A stretch of DNA of 64,000 nucleotides from assembly GCA_015698045.1 (NCBI GenBank), contig BLAL01000066.1:372001-436000 (forward strand), given 5' to 3'. The notes below the pieces were generated by a model, which did no database searches, was not told the DNA's origin, and was given only the letters and a program-made list of their open reading frames with translations. The translations under genes were made by a program, and so were the position numbers. Origin of the DNA: Rhizophagus clarus. Lineage: Eukaryota > Glomeromycota > Glomeromycetes > Glomerales > Glomeraceae. Below are positions 1 through 11,628 of the stretch, piece by piece; within the stretch, counting starts at the first letter, position 1; the number at the start of each line of letters is the position of its first letter.

Positions 1-1508
1 TAATAATATGTAATTACATAATCCGATATTATTATTATAAGAATTCAAATATAACAGTATGAATAATTATAAGGTCGTAAAAATATCAATTCTTTTTAAC
101 TAAATTATTTTTTATAAGATCAAATAAGTCATAAGAAATCAATAAATCAGACCTCGAAGATGTAAAGTACAGCAATTATATTCTTTACATTTTCTTTATT
201 TCGATACTTATAATTTAACTGTAGAGGAATGTTTTTTTTCGTATTGTGTCTTAATAACTGATGATCCAAGTCAGACACTGTTATGCAGTGGCGGCTTAAA
301 CTAGTTATAATAACGTATGTATAGTTATTTATACCAATTTTTTCCTTGATTTACATTAACGATATTGTTACATATATATATATATATTGTATGCATGTTC
401 TTACGATATGATTACTTCCTTTGTATTATCAAAATTTTTTGTTAAAAAATTTTAAGGGTAACGTTTCTTCCTCTATTTAACGATCATCGTTATAAAAAAT
501 TATAACATATCGTAAATACGGGAAAATGACAAATATTAATTGGTTAAATTGTTTCTTTGCAAACTATATCCGCTATACCTTCTAAAATTGTCTATAGGAC
601 AAGAACAGGAGTTTCTGCCTTAACAGTTAAAGAGTCAATAATTCATCCATATTAAATACATTTACTGAATTTTACTATGTAATCGATATGTTTAGTACAA
701 CCATTTACAAATACAGGTTATATAAATAATTATAAACCTGACTAAACAAGTACTTGGCATTCATGACCTCGTAACTGCGGCGCTATCGTGTATTTGTGAT
801 CAGTGAGCTCCGGCCAGCGAACTTCACCGGTCGACACTTCATGATGAGTAACTATTAAATATTTATATATTTGTTTCTATGTTTAGCGGATGGAATCATT
901 AAATATAGGGGGTAAAGAGAAAGAAATAATTCAGGTGATCAAATTTGCGCACGATAAACTATTATAAACCTACTAAAACAAAGTGCTCGGCACTCGTGAC
1001 CTCGTAAATGAAGCACTGTCGTGTATTTGCAAACTTCATTAATCATTACTCAGCATGAAATCTGTTTTTTTCTGTTTTAGCGGGTGGAAGCATTAATTAC
1101 AGGGGTTAAAGAAAGGAATAATTCAGGGGATACCGACAAAATCGTATGATAAACCACAAGTACTTTGCATTCGGGACCTCATAAATGCTGTGCGTGACCT
1201 AATCTACACTTTCTCTCAGACAATTATTGACTTTTTTGAGCGAATTGATATAATAAATATTGTATTTATAATCAAAATATCCGAAAAAATAATTTTATAA
1301 AAAATATTGAATATTGAGTATTTATTTCTTTATTTAGGAATTTTTTAAAAAAAGTTGTATGTAATAACTCATCATATAAAAAAAAAAAAAAAATAACTCG
1401 TAAACTTATTTCATCGTATTTTGTTTTTTTTAAAAAAATACATTTCATGAAAAAATCTTCAATTATTCAGGTCTGATTACTGTATATCTTTCTTTTTCTT
1501 TTTTTTTT
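1..1508. other. A/T-rich stretch without a recognisable gene
   Basis: I see no open frame with plausible splice sites here. The stretch holds mono- and dinucleotide runs such as (TA)n near 372-388 and a poly-A run near 1378-1393. The only internal structure is the degenerate repeat annotated separately at 735-1196. Confidence 0.6.
735..1196. repeat. degenerate direct repeat, about 200-bp unit, two to three copies
   Basis: A core reading roughly 'GTACTTGGCATTCATGACCT' followed by 'CGTAA' and 'CGTGTATTTG' starts near 744. It recurs near 976 with substitutions and again, shorter, near 1158. A second shared block, 'TTTAGCGGATGGAA' then 'ATTCAGG', is at 881-935 and again at 1074-1120. Order and spacing are kept, so this is an old tandem duplication and not chance. 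No coding frame is visible and no function is apparent. Confidence 0.6.
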
Positions 1509-1740
1509 TCAAAATAAATGTTCCATTAAACTAGTTAAACCATATTCTTGAATATACCAAGTCGTGGCATAAATAGATACGGTAATAATTAAAGCAGCGA
1601 ATTCTTTAATTACATGTACATAAAAATCCCATATTGCATCCGGAGAATTGTTAATCATGGCTGATTTAAATGAGGCTGGATAATGTAAGTGAATAGGTGA
1701 AACGAAAAATTTGAAAAATATAATAAATTTGGAACTTACC
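1509..1740 (-). CDS. 49-aa single-pass membrane micro-protein with a 5'-UTR intron (predicted)
   Basis: The coding part is 1658-1509 on the minus strand and encodes 49 residues. The middle holds a hydrophobic stretch (FAALIITVSIYATTWYI, about residues 21-37) flanked by charged or polar residues, which suggests a single membrane span. Just upstream is a good 64-nt intron, with donor GTAAGT at 1739-1734 and acceptor TTATCCAG ending at 1676. It splits a short 5'-UTR exon from the coding exon. A longer frame starts inside that intron and is probably not used. I do not recognise the family; size and layout would suit a small subunit of a mitochondrial or ER membrane complex, but that is a guess. 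The splice signals are the main reason to call this a gene. Confidence 0.5.
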
Positions 1741-2178
1741 AACCTTTTACGAATTATACGTTCTACGGTTTTTTTTTTTAAAAGCGAGAAATAATTTAAA
1801 GTCTAATAATAATATTGTTGTTTATATAAAATAAATTCATAAAATTTTGAAATAAATGTAATTTATATATACATATATATATATATATATTTTTTATTTG
1901 ATAAAAATTTTAATTTACATTTAAAAAAAAAAAGAAGATAAATAACAAATTATGTTGTACTTCTTTATATATCTATTAAAACTACTAAAACTACTGCATT
2001 AATAGTGCATCGGGTATTAAAATTTTCCATATAAAATTATATTAATCATAATATATGTAAAATAATAATATAAAATATCGAAATTTTTCTAATTTAAAAA
2101 AGATTAACTCTAAATAATAATTAAAATTATTAATAAAAAATATTAATAAAATCATATGTACATTTTTTTTTTTTTTTT
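1741..2178. other. A/T-rich intergenic region
   Basis: I see no gene here. It is the spacer between two minus-strand genes. It includes the promoter side of the micro-protein gene and, near 2160-2180, a poly-T run (poly-A on the coding strand) directly after the methyltransferase stop. Confidence 0.6.
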
Positions 2179-3439
2179 TTAACATTTTTGTCCCCAATAC
2201 TTAAAGGTTTTCATATAAGTCTTGCATTCTTCACATTCTTCATTAAATCTTTCAACAATTTCATCATATTCATTTCCATTAATTCCCATAAATTGTGGTA
2301 AAACTTTTTTCATATTTTTAAACGCCATTGAAAAATAAATTAAAGCAAATTCGCCTAACCTTCCTCCCCAATATCCTAATGGAGTGCATCGTTTTTCATG
2401 ACGTATGGTTGAAAATGAACTTGTTGAAGATAGGAATTGTGAAAGTCGTGGTGATATTATAGAATTTATGTTTTGTGCGTTGAAATACGCTATTGCTAAA
2501 ATGAAAATTATAATAAAATTTAGTTAAAATGTCTAATTATTAAATATCATTTAATTGATTTAAATTACTTACTTGATTGTTGTAATTTAGCCGTATTTGG
2601 ACCTTCATTATAAAAGATTAAATCTAATTCCTATAAATAATGAAAAAATGAGATTAATTCAATATTTCAATAATAATAATAATAATAATAGAAATAGTTT
2701 GCACAAAAGAAAGGTCAAATTACCATAATTTCTATCCATCCGCCGACTTTTGTTACTCTAAGCAATTCTTTTATAACTTTTTCATTCCATTGTTCTTCCG
2801 TCAAATATTGAACCAAGAATCTTAAATGCACAAAATCAAATGTATTATCATCAAAAGGTAAACCTTTTACTATATCAACTTGAGAGAATGAAGCATTTCG
2901 TGGAATACCGGAATCATTAGGAGATGGATACATTAATGCCGTGTCTATTCCGTAAAATTCAGAATTTGGATAATGTGGAGCAACATCTAAAATGAATGAC
3001 CCGCTTCCACATCTGTAAAGAAAAAAAAAATTATGATTAAATATTTTCGAATATTTTTTATTTATAAGGGATTAACATGAACTTACCCAACATCTAAGAC
3101 CTTGGCGCCTTTTTTTAATTTTTCTTCCACAGGGGACGAAAAATTTCCTTGCCAAACGTATCTAAAGATTAAATGTCTTAATTGAATTCTATCTACGTGT
3201 TCATCATCCGCTGGTAATTGATATTTTGAGTTTCTTATGATGTCATCATAAGTTTTTGGGTCAACTAAGCGAAATAAAGGAGAAATATCTCTAGAAACAT
3301 GAGATAAATCTGCATGATAAAATTTCTGAATTGGAGAAGAAGGACGTGGAGAATGAGAAGGAGAATGAGAAGGAGGAGTAATTGGTGGTGTCAAAAGATG
3401 ATTGTGTGTTGAAGAAGCTGTTGAATGTGGTTGTCCCAT
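2179..3439 (-). CDS. SAM-dependent methyltransferase (class I), four exons, 338 aa
   Basis: Exons on the minus strand are 3439-3087, 3012-2724, 2630-2573 and 2495-2179. The introns are 74, 93 and 77 nt, all with GTAAG/GTAAT donors and TAG/CAG acceptors. Joined, they give 338 residues and stop at TAA. The first splice completes class I methyltransferase motif I (VLDVGCGSGSFILD, about residues 113-126). It is followed by a motif II-like acidic strand end (FYGID) and the post-II region (LPFDDNTFDFVHLRFLVQYL), then 'LLRVTKVGGWIEIME'. The N-terminus is rich in Ser, Pro and His and probably disordered. Similar proteins are numerous in Rhizophagus. The substrate cannot be told from the sequence; homologues resemble fungal UMTA/LaeA-like methyltransferases. 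The frame is intact throughout, so this is likely a live gene. Confidence 0.88.
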
Positions 3440-6400
3440 CTGATTATACTTTTAAATTAATTAAATATAAATTTTTTTTGATTGTATCGATTATAATTTT
3501 CAAAGAATTTATTATTACTTTTTTTTTTTACTCTGATTTTTTTTAAAATATCTGAAGGAAAAGAAAATGAATACGCTTAAATATGAAATTTTTAATGCTA
3601 TGTCACGTGATTTTATAGCATGATTGAAATGATATCATGAATATCCAAATATGGTGACATTGGTAGTATTCATTTTTTTTTTCTTTGGAAAAAAACCGTC
3701 GAACATTTTATCGTACTCACTTTTTTGAATTAGGCTATAAAAAAAATAGAAAGGATTATTCAATTCTCATTGTGCAAAAGTAAATATTATTATTTGACTT
3801 CATTCCTCATGGAATGAATTTTCATATTATTTAACATATTGGTAATATTTATTTTTTTTTTGTGAAATATCATAAAATTTTGTATTTTTTTTTTAGTCGA
3901 TTATTACTGAGATTCATCCTTGATGTTCATTTTGTTTATTAATCACGTAGGGTTTTCATATTACGATGATTGTTGCACAAAGTCTTGGCATGATTTTTAA
4001 CCGAAAAAAAATGACATAATAATTCTATGAAGTTTTGACTTTTTTGTTTCAAAAATTTTTAATCATGCATTGATTGTCACCCTGTCATAAATTTTTTTAA
4101 TTTAACTTAGTTTTATTAATATAGTCGTGTAACTTAAAGAAATGTGTTAATTTTAAAGATTTTTATTGGCTTTAAAACAAATATCGTAAATAATTTGTTA
4201 ACCCGATTATTTAATTTAATACTGTTAAAAAAAAAAATGGCGTTTTCTTTGATTTAAAAGAGAAAACAAATTGTGGGGTCATTACCGATAATGCACAAAA
4301 ATCACCCTTTAGACTTTATATGGATAATTATGATTCAAGATAATCTTTGATTCTAGACAAAAACACATTGTTATATATTTATTATTATTATTAATTTTTT
4401 TTTTTTTTTATTTTTATTTTTCTCCATTCGGGATAATCCACTTAAAACAAAAACAATTGATTCATCGAAAAATCAAACTAAATCGATATTGCATATAGTT
4501 GACAGTTCTTCCACAGGTTATTCCAAACTGCACGAACAATAATTTGTGTTACTTTTTTATTAAAAGTTCCTTGCATGCTAACTAATATTGCATAAAGTAT
4601 TTTTTTTATGGCTTTTTGATTATTATATAAAAAAAAAAAATAGATGAAAATAATCTAAGTAAAAATCATCCCATAATTATTTCACAAATAATATATCAAT
4701 TTACACACGGAGAATATAATAAGATCGCTAATTTTTTGAGAATTTTTTCATTTTCCCACTTATTATGTAATTTTTGCTTGGCGTTTAAGTTCTTTACGAT
4801 TTCAATACCTTATGATTTTATCTTTTAGAAACCTTACACGTTTATTTCTTGTATAGGCCACAATTCATTGGCTATGCGATTATAGAACGTCCAAATTGTA
4901 TCAAATAACAATTCTGTATTTGTTTACGAAAGTTCTTGTCCCACGCTTAAATATGTGGTATTATTTTAAATTGTTATTTTTATTACCAAATATTATTAGT
5001 AATAAATTACTGGCAATTACTATTATGTTACAAATTAATGTACTGTGAGAGCAATCAATTTAATTATCGTTTGAATAAAATCCTTAAAGTTGCAGCTTTA
5101 CTGATCAAAAAAATTCTTTTTTTGTTGTTTGACAAATGAAAATTTCGTAAAAATAAACAATGAACTTGAATTTAAATAACATATTGGCATTTTATGATTT
5201 TCTAGTTTTATAATTAACGAAACTATAAATAAAAACTGTAATATTTGTTAATTTTTCTTTTCCGGTTCGGCCGTTTGACTTACACTATTAAAGTTTCTCA
5301 TTGCTGAACTGAAACCTTACGATCGTTAAGATCATCTTAACAACCTTCTTTCAATATCAGGTATTATATAGCATCATTTATACGCATGTCAGAAGGTAAT
5401 TGAGAAATCAATAATCTTCGTATAATAAAAAATAAAGACTTTTTCAAAAGAGTTAAGGCTTTATGATAATAAGTATTGTAAGACTAAATGCAATGCGTCT
5501 CTCATTATCTCCACTTTTAAAATATCCTGTACCTTCATCCTTAACTTTTTTTATGTCCTAAACTCCTAATGCTGTTAATTATCAACAAAGTCAATGACGA
5601 AATCGATTTCAAAAGCGCATAATTTATGTTTTATTTTGAGTTCAGTTTCTCTTAGAATGTAGCGTCCCGCAACTTATGTATAAATTTCATATTTGCAAAT
5701 ATTACAAAGATGCGGTAATAACATGATTTTTTGCGGATCAAATCCGAAACTCTTGATCCCGCAAATTAAGAAAGAGCTACATATATATTAATATATAATT
5801 AATTCAAAAAATGAATTTCCTCAATTTTAGACAACACCCAATTTACATACTTCAAAAATATACGGTATATAAATTAACCGATTCCTTGTCATTGGAATCA
5901 ACTAATTTAATTTCCGGATTTTACCGGATATTTCTAGTATATTCCTGCACGTGGTGTAGAGGCACAGAGAATTTGTGCGTAATTATGATGATCAATTATT
6001 TAAAATGTTATTGTCTTATCAAAATGGTATGTGAAGAAGCTTTAATAGTGAAGGTCCATATAACCCAAAATTGGTTGAACTATGAGATAATTTGCTGTCA
6101 AACTTATTATTTTATGAGAAAACTTTTATTTAGATTTGAAGCCAATTTTTTAAATTTAAATAATTTTAGTTAAGTTCAATTTTAAAAATCATGTGTACTA
6201 TTTTTCCTGAAAGGGAGATTAGTGCATAACATTATTTTACGCCCTCGATTCTATTAGTGAATGATGAAAATACGATCACGAATTTATTAACTGTTAATAT
6301 GGAAATCTTTTGTTTTCTCCAGACCTAGTCCTTTTGGCTTTTAGCTTATTCAGAATCAGGCAGCTAAATGACAAAAGTCAAAATTTTGGCCAAAAGTACT

Positions 6401-6516
6401 AGTTCTTATTAGGCATTTGATCGCAACACCCGTTAAATTAAAGTATTTAATCAACGTTAATCCTGTAATTACCAAAATTCTTACAATAATTTTTTTTTTT
6501 TTTTTTTTTTTTTAAG
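3440..6516. other. long A/T-rich intergenic region
   Basis: I found no gene I can support across about 3 kb. A 120-codon plus-strand frame at 5811-6173 has Ile/Leu/Tyr/Cys-rich random-looking content and no splice context, so I left it out. The last 240 bases contain a block, 'CACGAATTTATTAA' then 'AATCTTTTG' (about 6278-6312), that recurs upstream of the second AIG1 copy. A poly-T run at 6490-6514 ending in AAG directly precedes the GTPase ATG and could be the end of a 5'-UTR intron. Confidence 0.55.
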
Positions 6517-7584
6517 ATGAGAGTCGACGAACAAAATACCAATATTCCTAATAATAAAAGAAATATATTACTATTAGGTAAAACAGGAAATGGAAAATCT
6601 GCTATAGCTAATGTGTTAGTTAATAGCGATCAAGCGAATACTTTTAAGGAGAGTGCTAGAAGCTCTAGTGAAACAAAAGAAGCAAAAAGCGAAACGTTTG
6701 AAGTTACTTATGGTGATGAGAAAATCATCTACCAGATCATTGACACTGTGGGTTTATGTGATACGGAGATGGATGAAGAAAATATCTTACTTAAGTTGAG
6801 CGAAGCTACCGAATTACTCAACGGAGAAATTAATCAAATTTTATTTGTAGTGGGTGGTAGATTTTCAAAAGAAGAAGAAGAGGTTTACAATATATTCAAA
6901 AGTATTCTATTCTTTGACCATGATTGTAATATTTCAAGATATACCACTGTTGTACGAACTAATTTCGAAGATTTTGAAGACAGAGACGAATGTGAAATAG
7001 ACCGTAAAATATTAGAAGAAAAAATTCCAGATGATATTCCTATTGTTTACGTGGATAACCCACCTTTGAAAGGCAATAATGAAATTAAAATTAAGCTTAA
7101 TAAAGAAACTAGAAAAGCTTCCAAAGAGATATTAATGAAACACTTATTAGGTTATTGTCGAAAAAATTATCGTCCAAGTAGTTTAAATTTGATTAATGAC
7201 CGCATTAATGAACATACCAAAAGGGGAAAAGAACTCGAAAAGGAAGAAGAAAATCTATTGGAACAATTAAGAAAAGCAAAAGAACAAGGAGATTCTGAAC
7301 ACGAAAAATTATTACAAAAAAAGATAGATAATACAAAAAAATCTATAGAAAATGAAAATAAGAAAAAAACTGAAGGAATGAAACGAGGTCTTATTGATGT
7401 GATTAATCAGGCGGGAGAAAATTGGAAGAATGCAGCGGTAACTGGTGTAGAACAGGGTAATAAGGTTCTACCATTAGTAGGTGGTGCTGTTGGTGGAGCA
7501 ATTGGTGTCAGTGTCGGTGCAGTCGGTACCGCTTTTAGTGCTCTAGGATATGTGTTTACTAAAGCTGTTGGTGGCGAAATTTAA
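6517..7584 (+). CDS. AIG1/GIMAP-type GTPase, 355 aa
   Basis: This is a single-exon P-loop GTPase of the AIG1 (GIMAP/IAN) family. The G1 Walker A motif GKTGNGKS is at residues 21-28. G3, as DTVGL, is at 76-80, followed by the AIG1-typical acidic DTEMDEEN. The conserved FVVGGRFSKEE block lies at 110-120. RTNFEDFED at 147-155 sits where the G4 base-recognition motif is expected. Residues about 215-295 form a highly charged coiled coil. Residues about 317-351 are a Gly/Ala/Val-rich hydrophobic hairpin (LVGGAVGGAIGVSVGAVG), plausibly membrane-inserting. Family members are membrane-associated scaffolds or immune-type GTPases in plants and animals; the fungal role is unknown. A tandem paralogue lies 1.7 kb downstream. 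The start is set by the homologous AAG-ATG context in both copies. Confidence 0.9.
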   Translation: MRVDEQNTNIPNNKRNILLLGKTGNGKSAIANVLVNSDQANTFKESARSSSETKEAKSETFEVTYGDEKIIYQIIDTVGLCDTEMDEENILLKLSEATELLNGEINQILFVVGGRFSKEEEEVYNIFKSILFFDHDCNISRYTTVVRTNFEDFEDRDECEIDRKILEEKIPDDIPIVYVDNPPLKGNNEIKIKLNKETRKASKEILMKHLLGYCRKNYRPSSLNLINDRINEHTKRGKELEKEEENLLEQLRKAKEQGDSEHEKLLQKKIDNTKKSIENENKKKTEGMKRGLIDVINQAGENWKNAAVTGVEQGNKVLPLVGGAVGGAIGVSVGAVGTAFSALGYVFTKAVGGEI

Positions 7585-9243
7585 TAATCGAAACTTACCT
7601 AATCTCAATAGTTGACCATTTTTATTTCTATCATTATATTGTTTATATTTAATAAAGTCGTAACTACTTCTGATTGATATCAATTAATATAAAATCCCGT
7701 CTACCAAAAATCTAAAAATAAAAATAAATTTATTATATAAAGAAAAATTTTGCAGTTTCTTGGATTACAGCGCAAGTAGTTGTGATATTTCTCACATAAT
7801 GTGAGGCACAGAAAATTTTAATAGGAACACGAATCTCTTCTGCTGTACTTATTAGCTCATACTTTTATCCAATTATTCTTGAAGCGCTCCATACCCAATA
7901 GCTCTATTACGCAAGATCCTTTATTCATAGAATGTCGCCTAATTCTCTCTTATATGACGTTAAATTACTATTAACGGATTAACGCTATATCTCAATAAAC
8001 GAAAGGCCGGAAAAGGATGAATTTGTTTTCAAGAGAAAGAAAAGAGTACATTTCCTTTCAGTTTTCAGTAATATTATAATAATATGTTCATATATAAAAA
8101 TAGAATTTTTATTTTTATCTCTCTTTCTTTTCTCAAAACTAACAAGAAGGTGTGAAGGAATACTGTCTAGTTGTTATAATTGTGCAATATTAGGAACTTT
8201 TGGTTTACGATGTCAGCTATTGGGGAAACTGCATAGAAGGTAGATTTCAGTACTATGACCACGTATACGTACAATAAAAATTTTCACTTTAAACTTTAAT
8301 AAATAGTCGAGGATGTATTAAACTAAATTTTCTACAATATTAAAGCACTTCTGTCAGTTTGAGCTTGCTCTTGGCCAGATATAGTTAACCTATAACCATT
8401 TCTTCTGAACACCATGTAGAGGTGTTCAGGATTGCGTCTTTTGTTATGAATATAAACCTATAAATCTATTATCTATGCAACGTGGCATTAAAATGAGAGA
8501 GAATAAAATGAACTTTCTCATTTTCCCATATAATCATACTTATTCGCTGAAAATATGGGATATAAGGACCAAGGATTTAAATTATTCATTAGTATATTTT
8601 TGACATGTGGAGAGTTGCTTGTACCTTATTTTTAGTCTTTTACCATACTTGACGAGTTATCAGCTTAACATGTGATTATATAATAGTTGGACAGGGAAAT
8701 CCCACGTGACTTGGAATTTTTTAATAGTGCGTAAAAACTAAATGCCTTTAAAGTATTTAAATATAAACTTTCATGTTTATTTAAGAGCGAAAAGGAAAGT
8801 TTAATTAAAAACAATAATTTATTATTTAATTTAAAAAAATAAGCTTTATGTAAATTATATTGATAACCTCTTTAGATAATCGTTTATTGAGAACCTCAAA
8901 AGGGCATTTAAAAACTCCTGAAAATGCTTTAAAAAGGCCAATGTTGACAAAAATCGTTCTGCAAAAACCAAACAAGGAAATTCGTGACTTTACGCCCAAC
9001 AGCAAACAATCAATTTTTTTCAGACTTTATTGAAATTATGGTCACGAATTTATTAATATGGCAATCTTTTGTCTCTAGTTATGGCAACATTGTACTTTAT
9101 ACAATTTGTCCATTCTTTTGCTTCAGTTATTTAATTTGTCTATTCTTTCTTCAGTTCTTTAACTATCTTGAAAAAAAAAAAAATATCAACATTAGTGAGC
9201 AAACTCATGCAACAAATTGTTGTTAAAAACTTCTTTATATAAG
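7585..9243. other. spacer between tandem AIG1 copies
   Basis: There is no supported gene. The last 200 bases repeat the upstream leader of the first copy: 'TCACGAATTTATTAA' then 'ATGG' and 'AATCTTTTG' at about 9043-9071 matches 6276-6312. The duplication unit therefore included promoter or 5'-UTR sequence. A 9-codon longer reading frame starts at 9217, but the paralogue comparison favours the ATG at 9244. Confidence 0.6.
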
Positions 9244-10233
9244 ATGGTCGACAAGCAATCTCTCAATAAAAGAAATATATTACTAGTGGGTAAAACAGGG
9301 AATGGCAAATCTGCCTTAGCTAATGTACTAGTTGATAGCGAACAAGCGGAAACTTTTAAGGAGAGTGATAGAAACTTTAGCGAAACAAAACAAGCCAAAA
9401 GCGAAACGTTTGAAGTTTCTTACGGTGGTGAGAAAATCACCTACCAGGTTATTGATACCGTCGGATTATGTGATACAGATATGGACGAAGAAAATGTCTT
9501 TCTTAAGTTGAGCGAAGCTATCAAATTACTTAACGGAGAAATTAATCAAATTTTCTTTGTAATGGATGGTAGATTTTCAAAAGAAGAAGAAGGAGTTTAC
9601 AATATGTTCAAGAATATTATTTTCTTTGGTCAAGATTGTGATATTTCAAAATATACCACTGTTATACGAACAAATTTCGAAGATTTTGAAGACAGGGATG
9701 AATGTGAAATAGACCGTAAAATATTAGAGAAAAAGATTCCAGATAATATTCATATTATTTACGTGAATAATCCACCTTTGAAAGGCAATGAAACTAAAAT
9801 CAAGTTTAATAAGAAAACTAGAAAAGCTTCCAAAGAGATATTAATGAGACACTTATTGGATTATTGTCGAAAAAATTATCGTCCAAGTAGCATACAATTA
9901 ATTAATGGCTGCATTAATGATTATGTCATAAGGGAAAAAGACCTCGAAAGAGAAGCAGATGACCTATGGGAGCAAATACGACAAGCAGAAGATTTTCAAC
10001 GTGAAAGATTGTTACAAAAACAGATAAATGAAATAAAATTATTGAAAAATGAAGAAAAGAAAAAAATTTCAGAGGGGACTTATTGATGTTATTTATCAAC
10101 TGATGTTATACGAGGCAACGAGGTTATACCATTAGTAGATGGTGCCGTAGGTGGTATTTTAGGTACTGGAGTTGGTGTTATTGGTACTACTTTCAGTATT
10201 CTAGGATATGTACTTACTGGTGGAATTATTTAA
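9244..10233 (+). pseudogene. AIG1-type GTPase, second tandem copy, C-terminally truncated
   Basis: The open frame 9244-10086 encodes 280 residues closely matching the first copy: Walker A GKTGNGKS, DTVGL, FVMDGRFSKEE, RTNFEDFED and the following charged helix. Compared with the first copy, a deletion around 10072-10076 ('GGAATGAAACGAGG' reduced to 'GGGG') shifts the frame and reads into TGA at 10084. A second, larger deletion follows, and the rest of the paralogous tail (VIPLVDGAVGGILGTGVGVI, ending at TAA 10231) is still present, again in the original frame. So the G domain is complete but the coiled coil and the hydrophobic C-terminal hairpin are cut off. The product would be a soluble 280-aa GTPase if translated. 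It could be functional in truncated form or a recent pseudogene. The start at 9244 aligns with the paralogue start. Confidence 0.8.
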
Positions 10234-10849
10234 TATATTCATAATTTATATTTATTAAATAAAGTAAATCTTTATTTCATCAGCTAAGAATTCTGTGTTA
10301 TGTGTTACTGTTACTAATTATGATAATGCAATCAATACTTTGATAGACCATTTTAAAAATACTATCAACGAAACACATTAGGCTATGTTGAAACCAATTC
10401 CTAAAAGGAAAATCAAAATCATCACTTACCTTATTTTAGAAAGAATCGTGCCGAATTCGTCGCTCTTAGAAGGAAGAAAAATCCACAAAAAATCTATAGA
10501 AGCGTAGAAAATTTAAATACTTGAATCTACCATCACGAGATTATGTACTTCTTACTAATTACAACCTTACTGAATTTTGTTGCGACCCTAGTTATACCAC
10601 GCATTTACTTGTAAGAAATTTTTAAAAATCTTTATCAATCGAATAATTTGGGATTCGTGAGATTCCTTAGAAACTGATAATAGAAGACTACCTATTGTAC
10701 GGTATGATAAATTTGTTTTAACTTCAGTATTCTATCATTATTGTCGATTGATTGCTAAATCAAATACAAATAATTATATATAATTTGCGATGGACCCATT
10801 AAAATAATTAATTCTTATCTGCGCACTGTAAAAAATGGGTTAAAAAATA

Positions 10850-11375
10850 GTAGTTACTTAACTAATGTACTAGTTGATAGGTTGGAAGTTTCAAAGAGAC
10901 TTAATTTTTATTAACAGATATTAACGATACGCTCAGAATAATTGTTGAAAAAACTATCAGGGCCTTATTGATATGATTGGCCGGGAACTCGATATAGCGA
11001 ACCCTCCGTTCAGGTGATCTTGGATCTTTATACCGAAATATTCGATTATTTCGATAAAACAAATATTTTTATTATATCGAACTTATAATGTAAATTTTTT
11101 AGAACTCGTTTATTGGAAAAAAAAAAAAAAATTTTCAATTTAAAGTATACTTGTAAAAACATTTTCTATTAACAAAAACTTATCAAGAACATATGATAAA
11201 TATATTTTTTTGAGCACTTAAATTTATTAAGTGATCTGCTGCGAAATTAATGCGGGCCGAAGACATCGGCTTCGCGAAATTTATAATAAAATCAGTATAA
11301 GTGGATTTAGTTTGAAAAAAAAAGTTCGTTATGAATCGTTATATCGAGTCCTGACTGATGTTGAACAGGAAACAA
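10850..11375 (+). pseudogene. third AIG1 copy: short remnants split by an inverted-repeat element
   Basis: Three collinear pieces match the AIG1 paralogues. 'ACTAATGTACTAGTTGATAG' (about 10861-10880) matches the codons after Walker A. 'AGGGCCTTATTGATATGATT' (about 10959-10978) matches the coiled-coil end. 'ACTGATGTTGAACAGG' (about 11354-11369) matches the segment just before the hydrophobic tail. The G domain between the first two has been deleted. The last two are separated by the element at 10984-11351, which therefore inserted into the pseudogene. No frame survives. It shows that the locus once held at least three tandem copies. Confidence 0.65.
10984..11351. mobile_element. short inverted-repeat element (MITE-like) inserted in the AIG1 remnant
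   Basis: The left end reads GGAACTCGATATAGCGA. The reverse complement of the right end reads GGACTCGATATAACGA, which gives imperfect terminal inverted repeats over 16-17 bases. The interior is A/T-rich, non-coding, and carries repeated 'TATCGA' and 'TTCGATTA' motifs. I could not see a convincing target-site duplication. The 'TCGATATA' palindromic ends recall Tc1/mariner-type MITEs, but the superfamily is unsure. Confidence 0.5.
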
Positions 11376-11628
11376 TTTCTCGATGAGGAAATGGTAAAAA
11401 TCGTCAAATTTTAATTTTAAAATATACTTTATTCAAATAAAGCATATTTATTAAAATAATTTAAGTTTTATTAAGAGCTACTTTCTATTATAGACGCTAA
11501 TTATTTAAATAAACAAATAAAAATTTTCTATATATATACAACGTAATCTATTAGAACATTTACATAAATTTAAAAAGATTTACAATTGCGTCAATATATT
11601 TATAAACTGACTAGGAAGAATGGATTGA

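Noticed and set aside
5811..6173. 120-codon plus-strand frame
   Set aside because: Composition is typical of chance frames in A/T-rich DNA, no domain or splice context, and no sign of codon bias.
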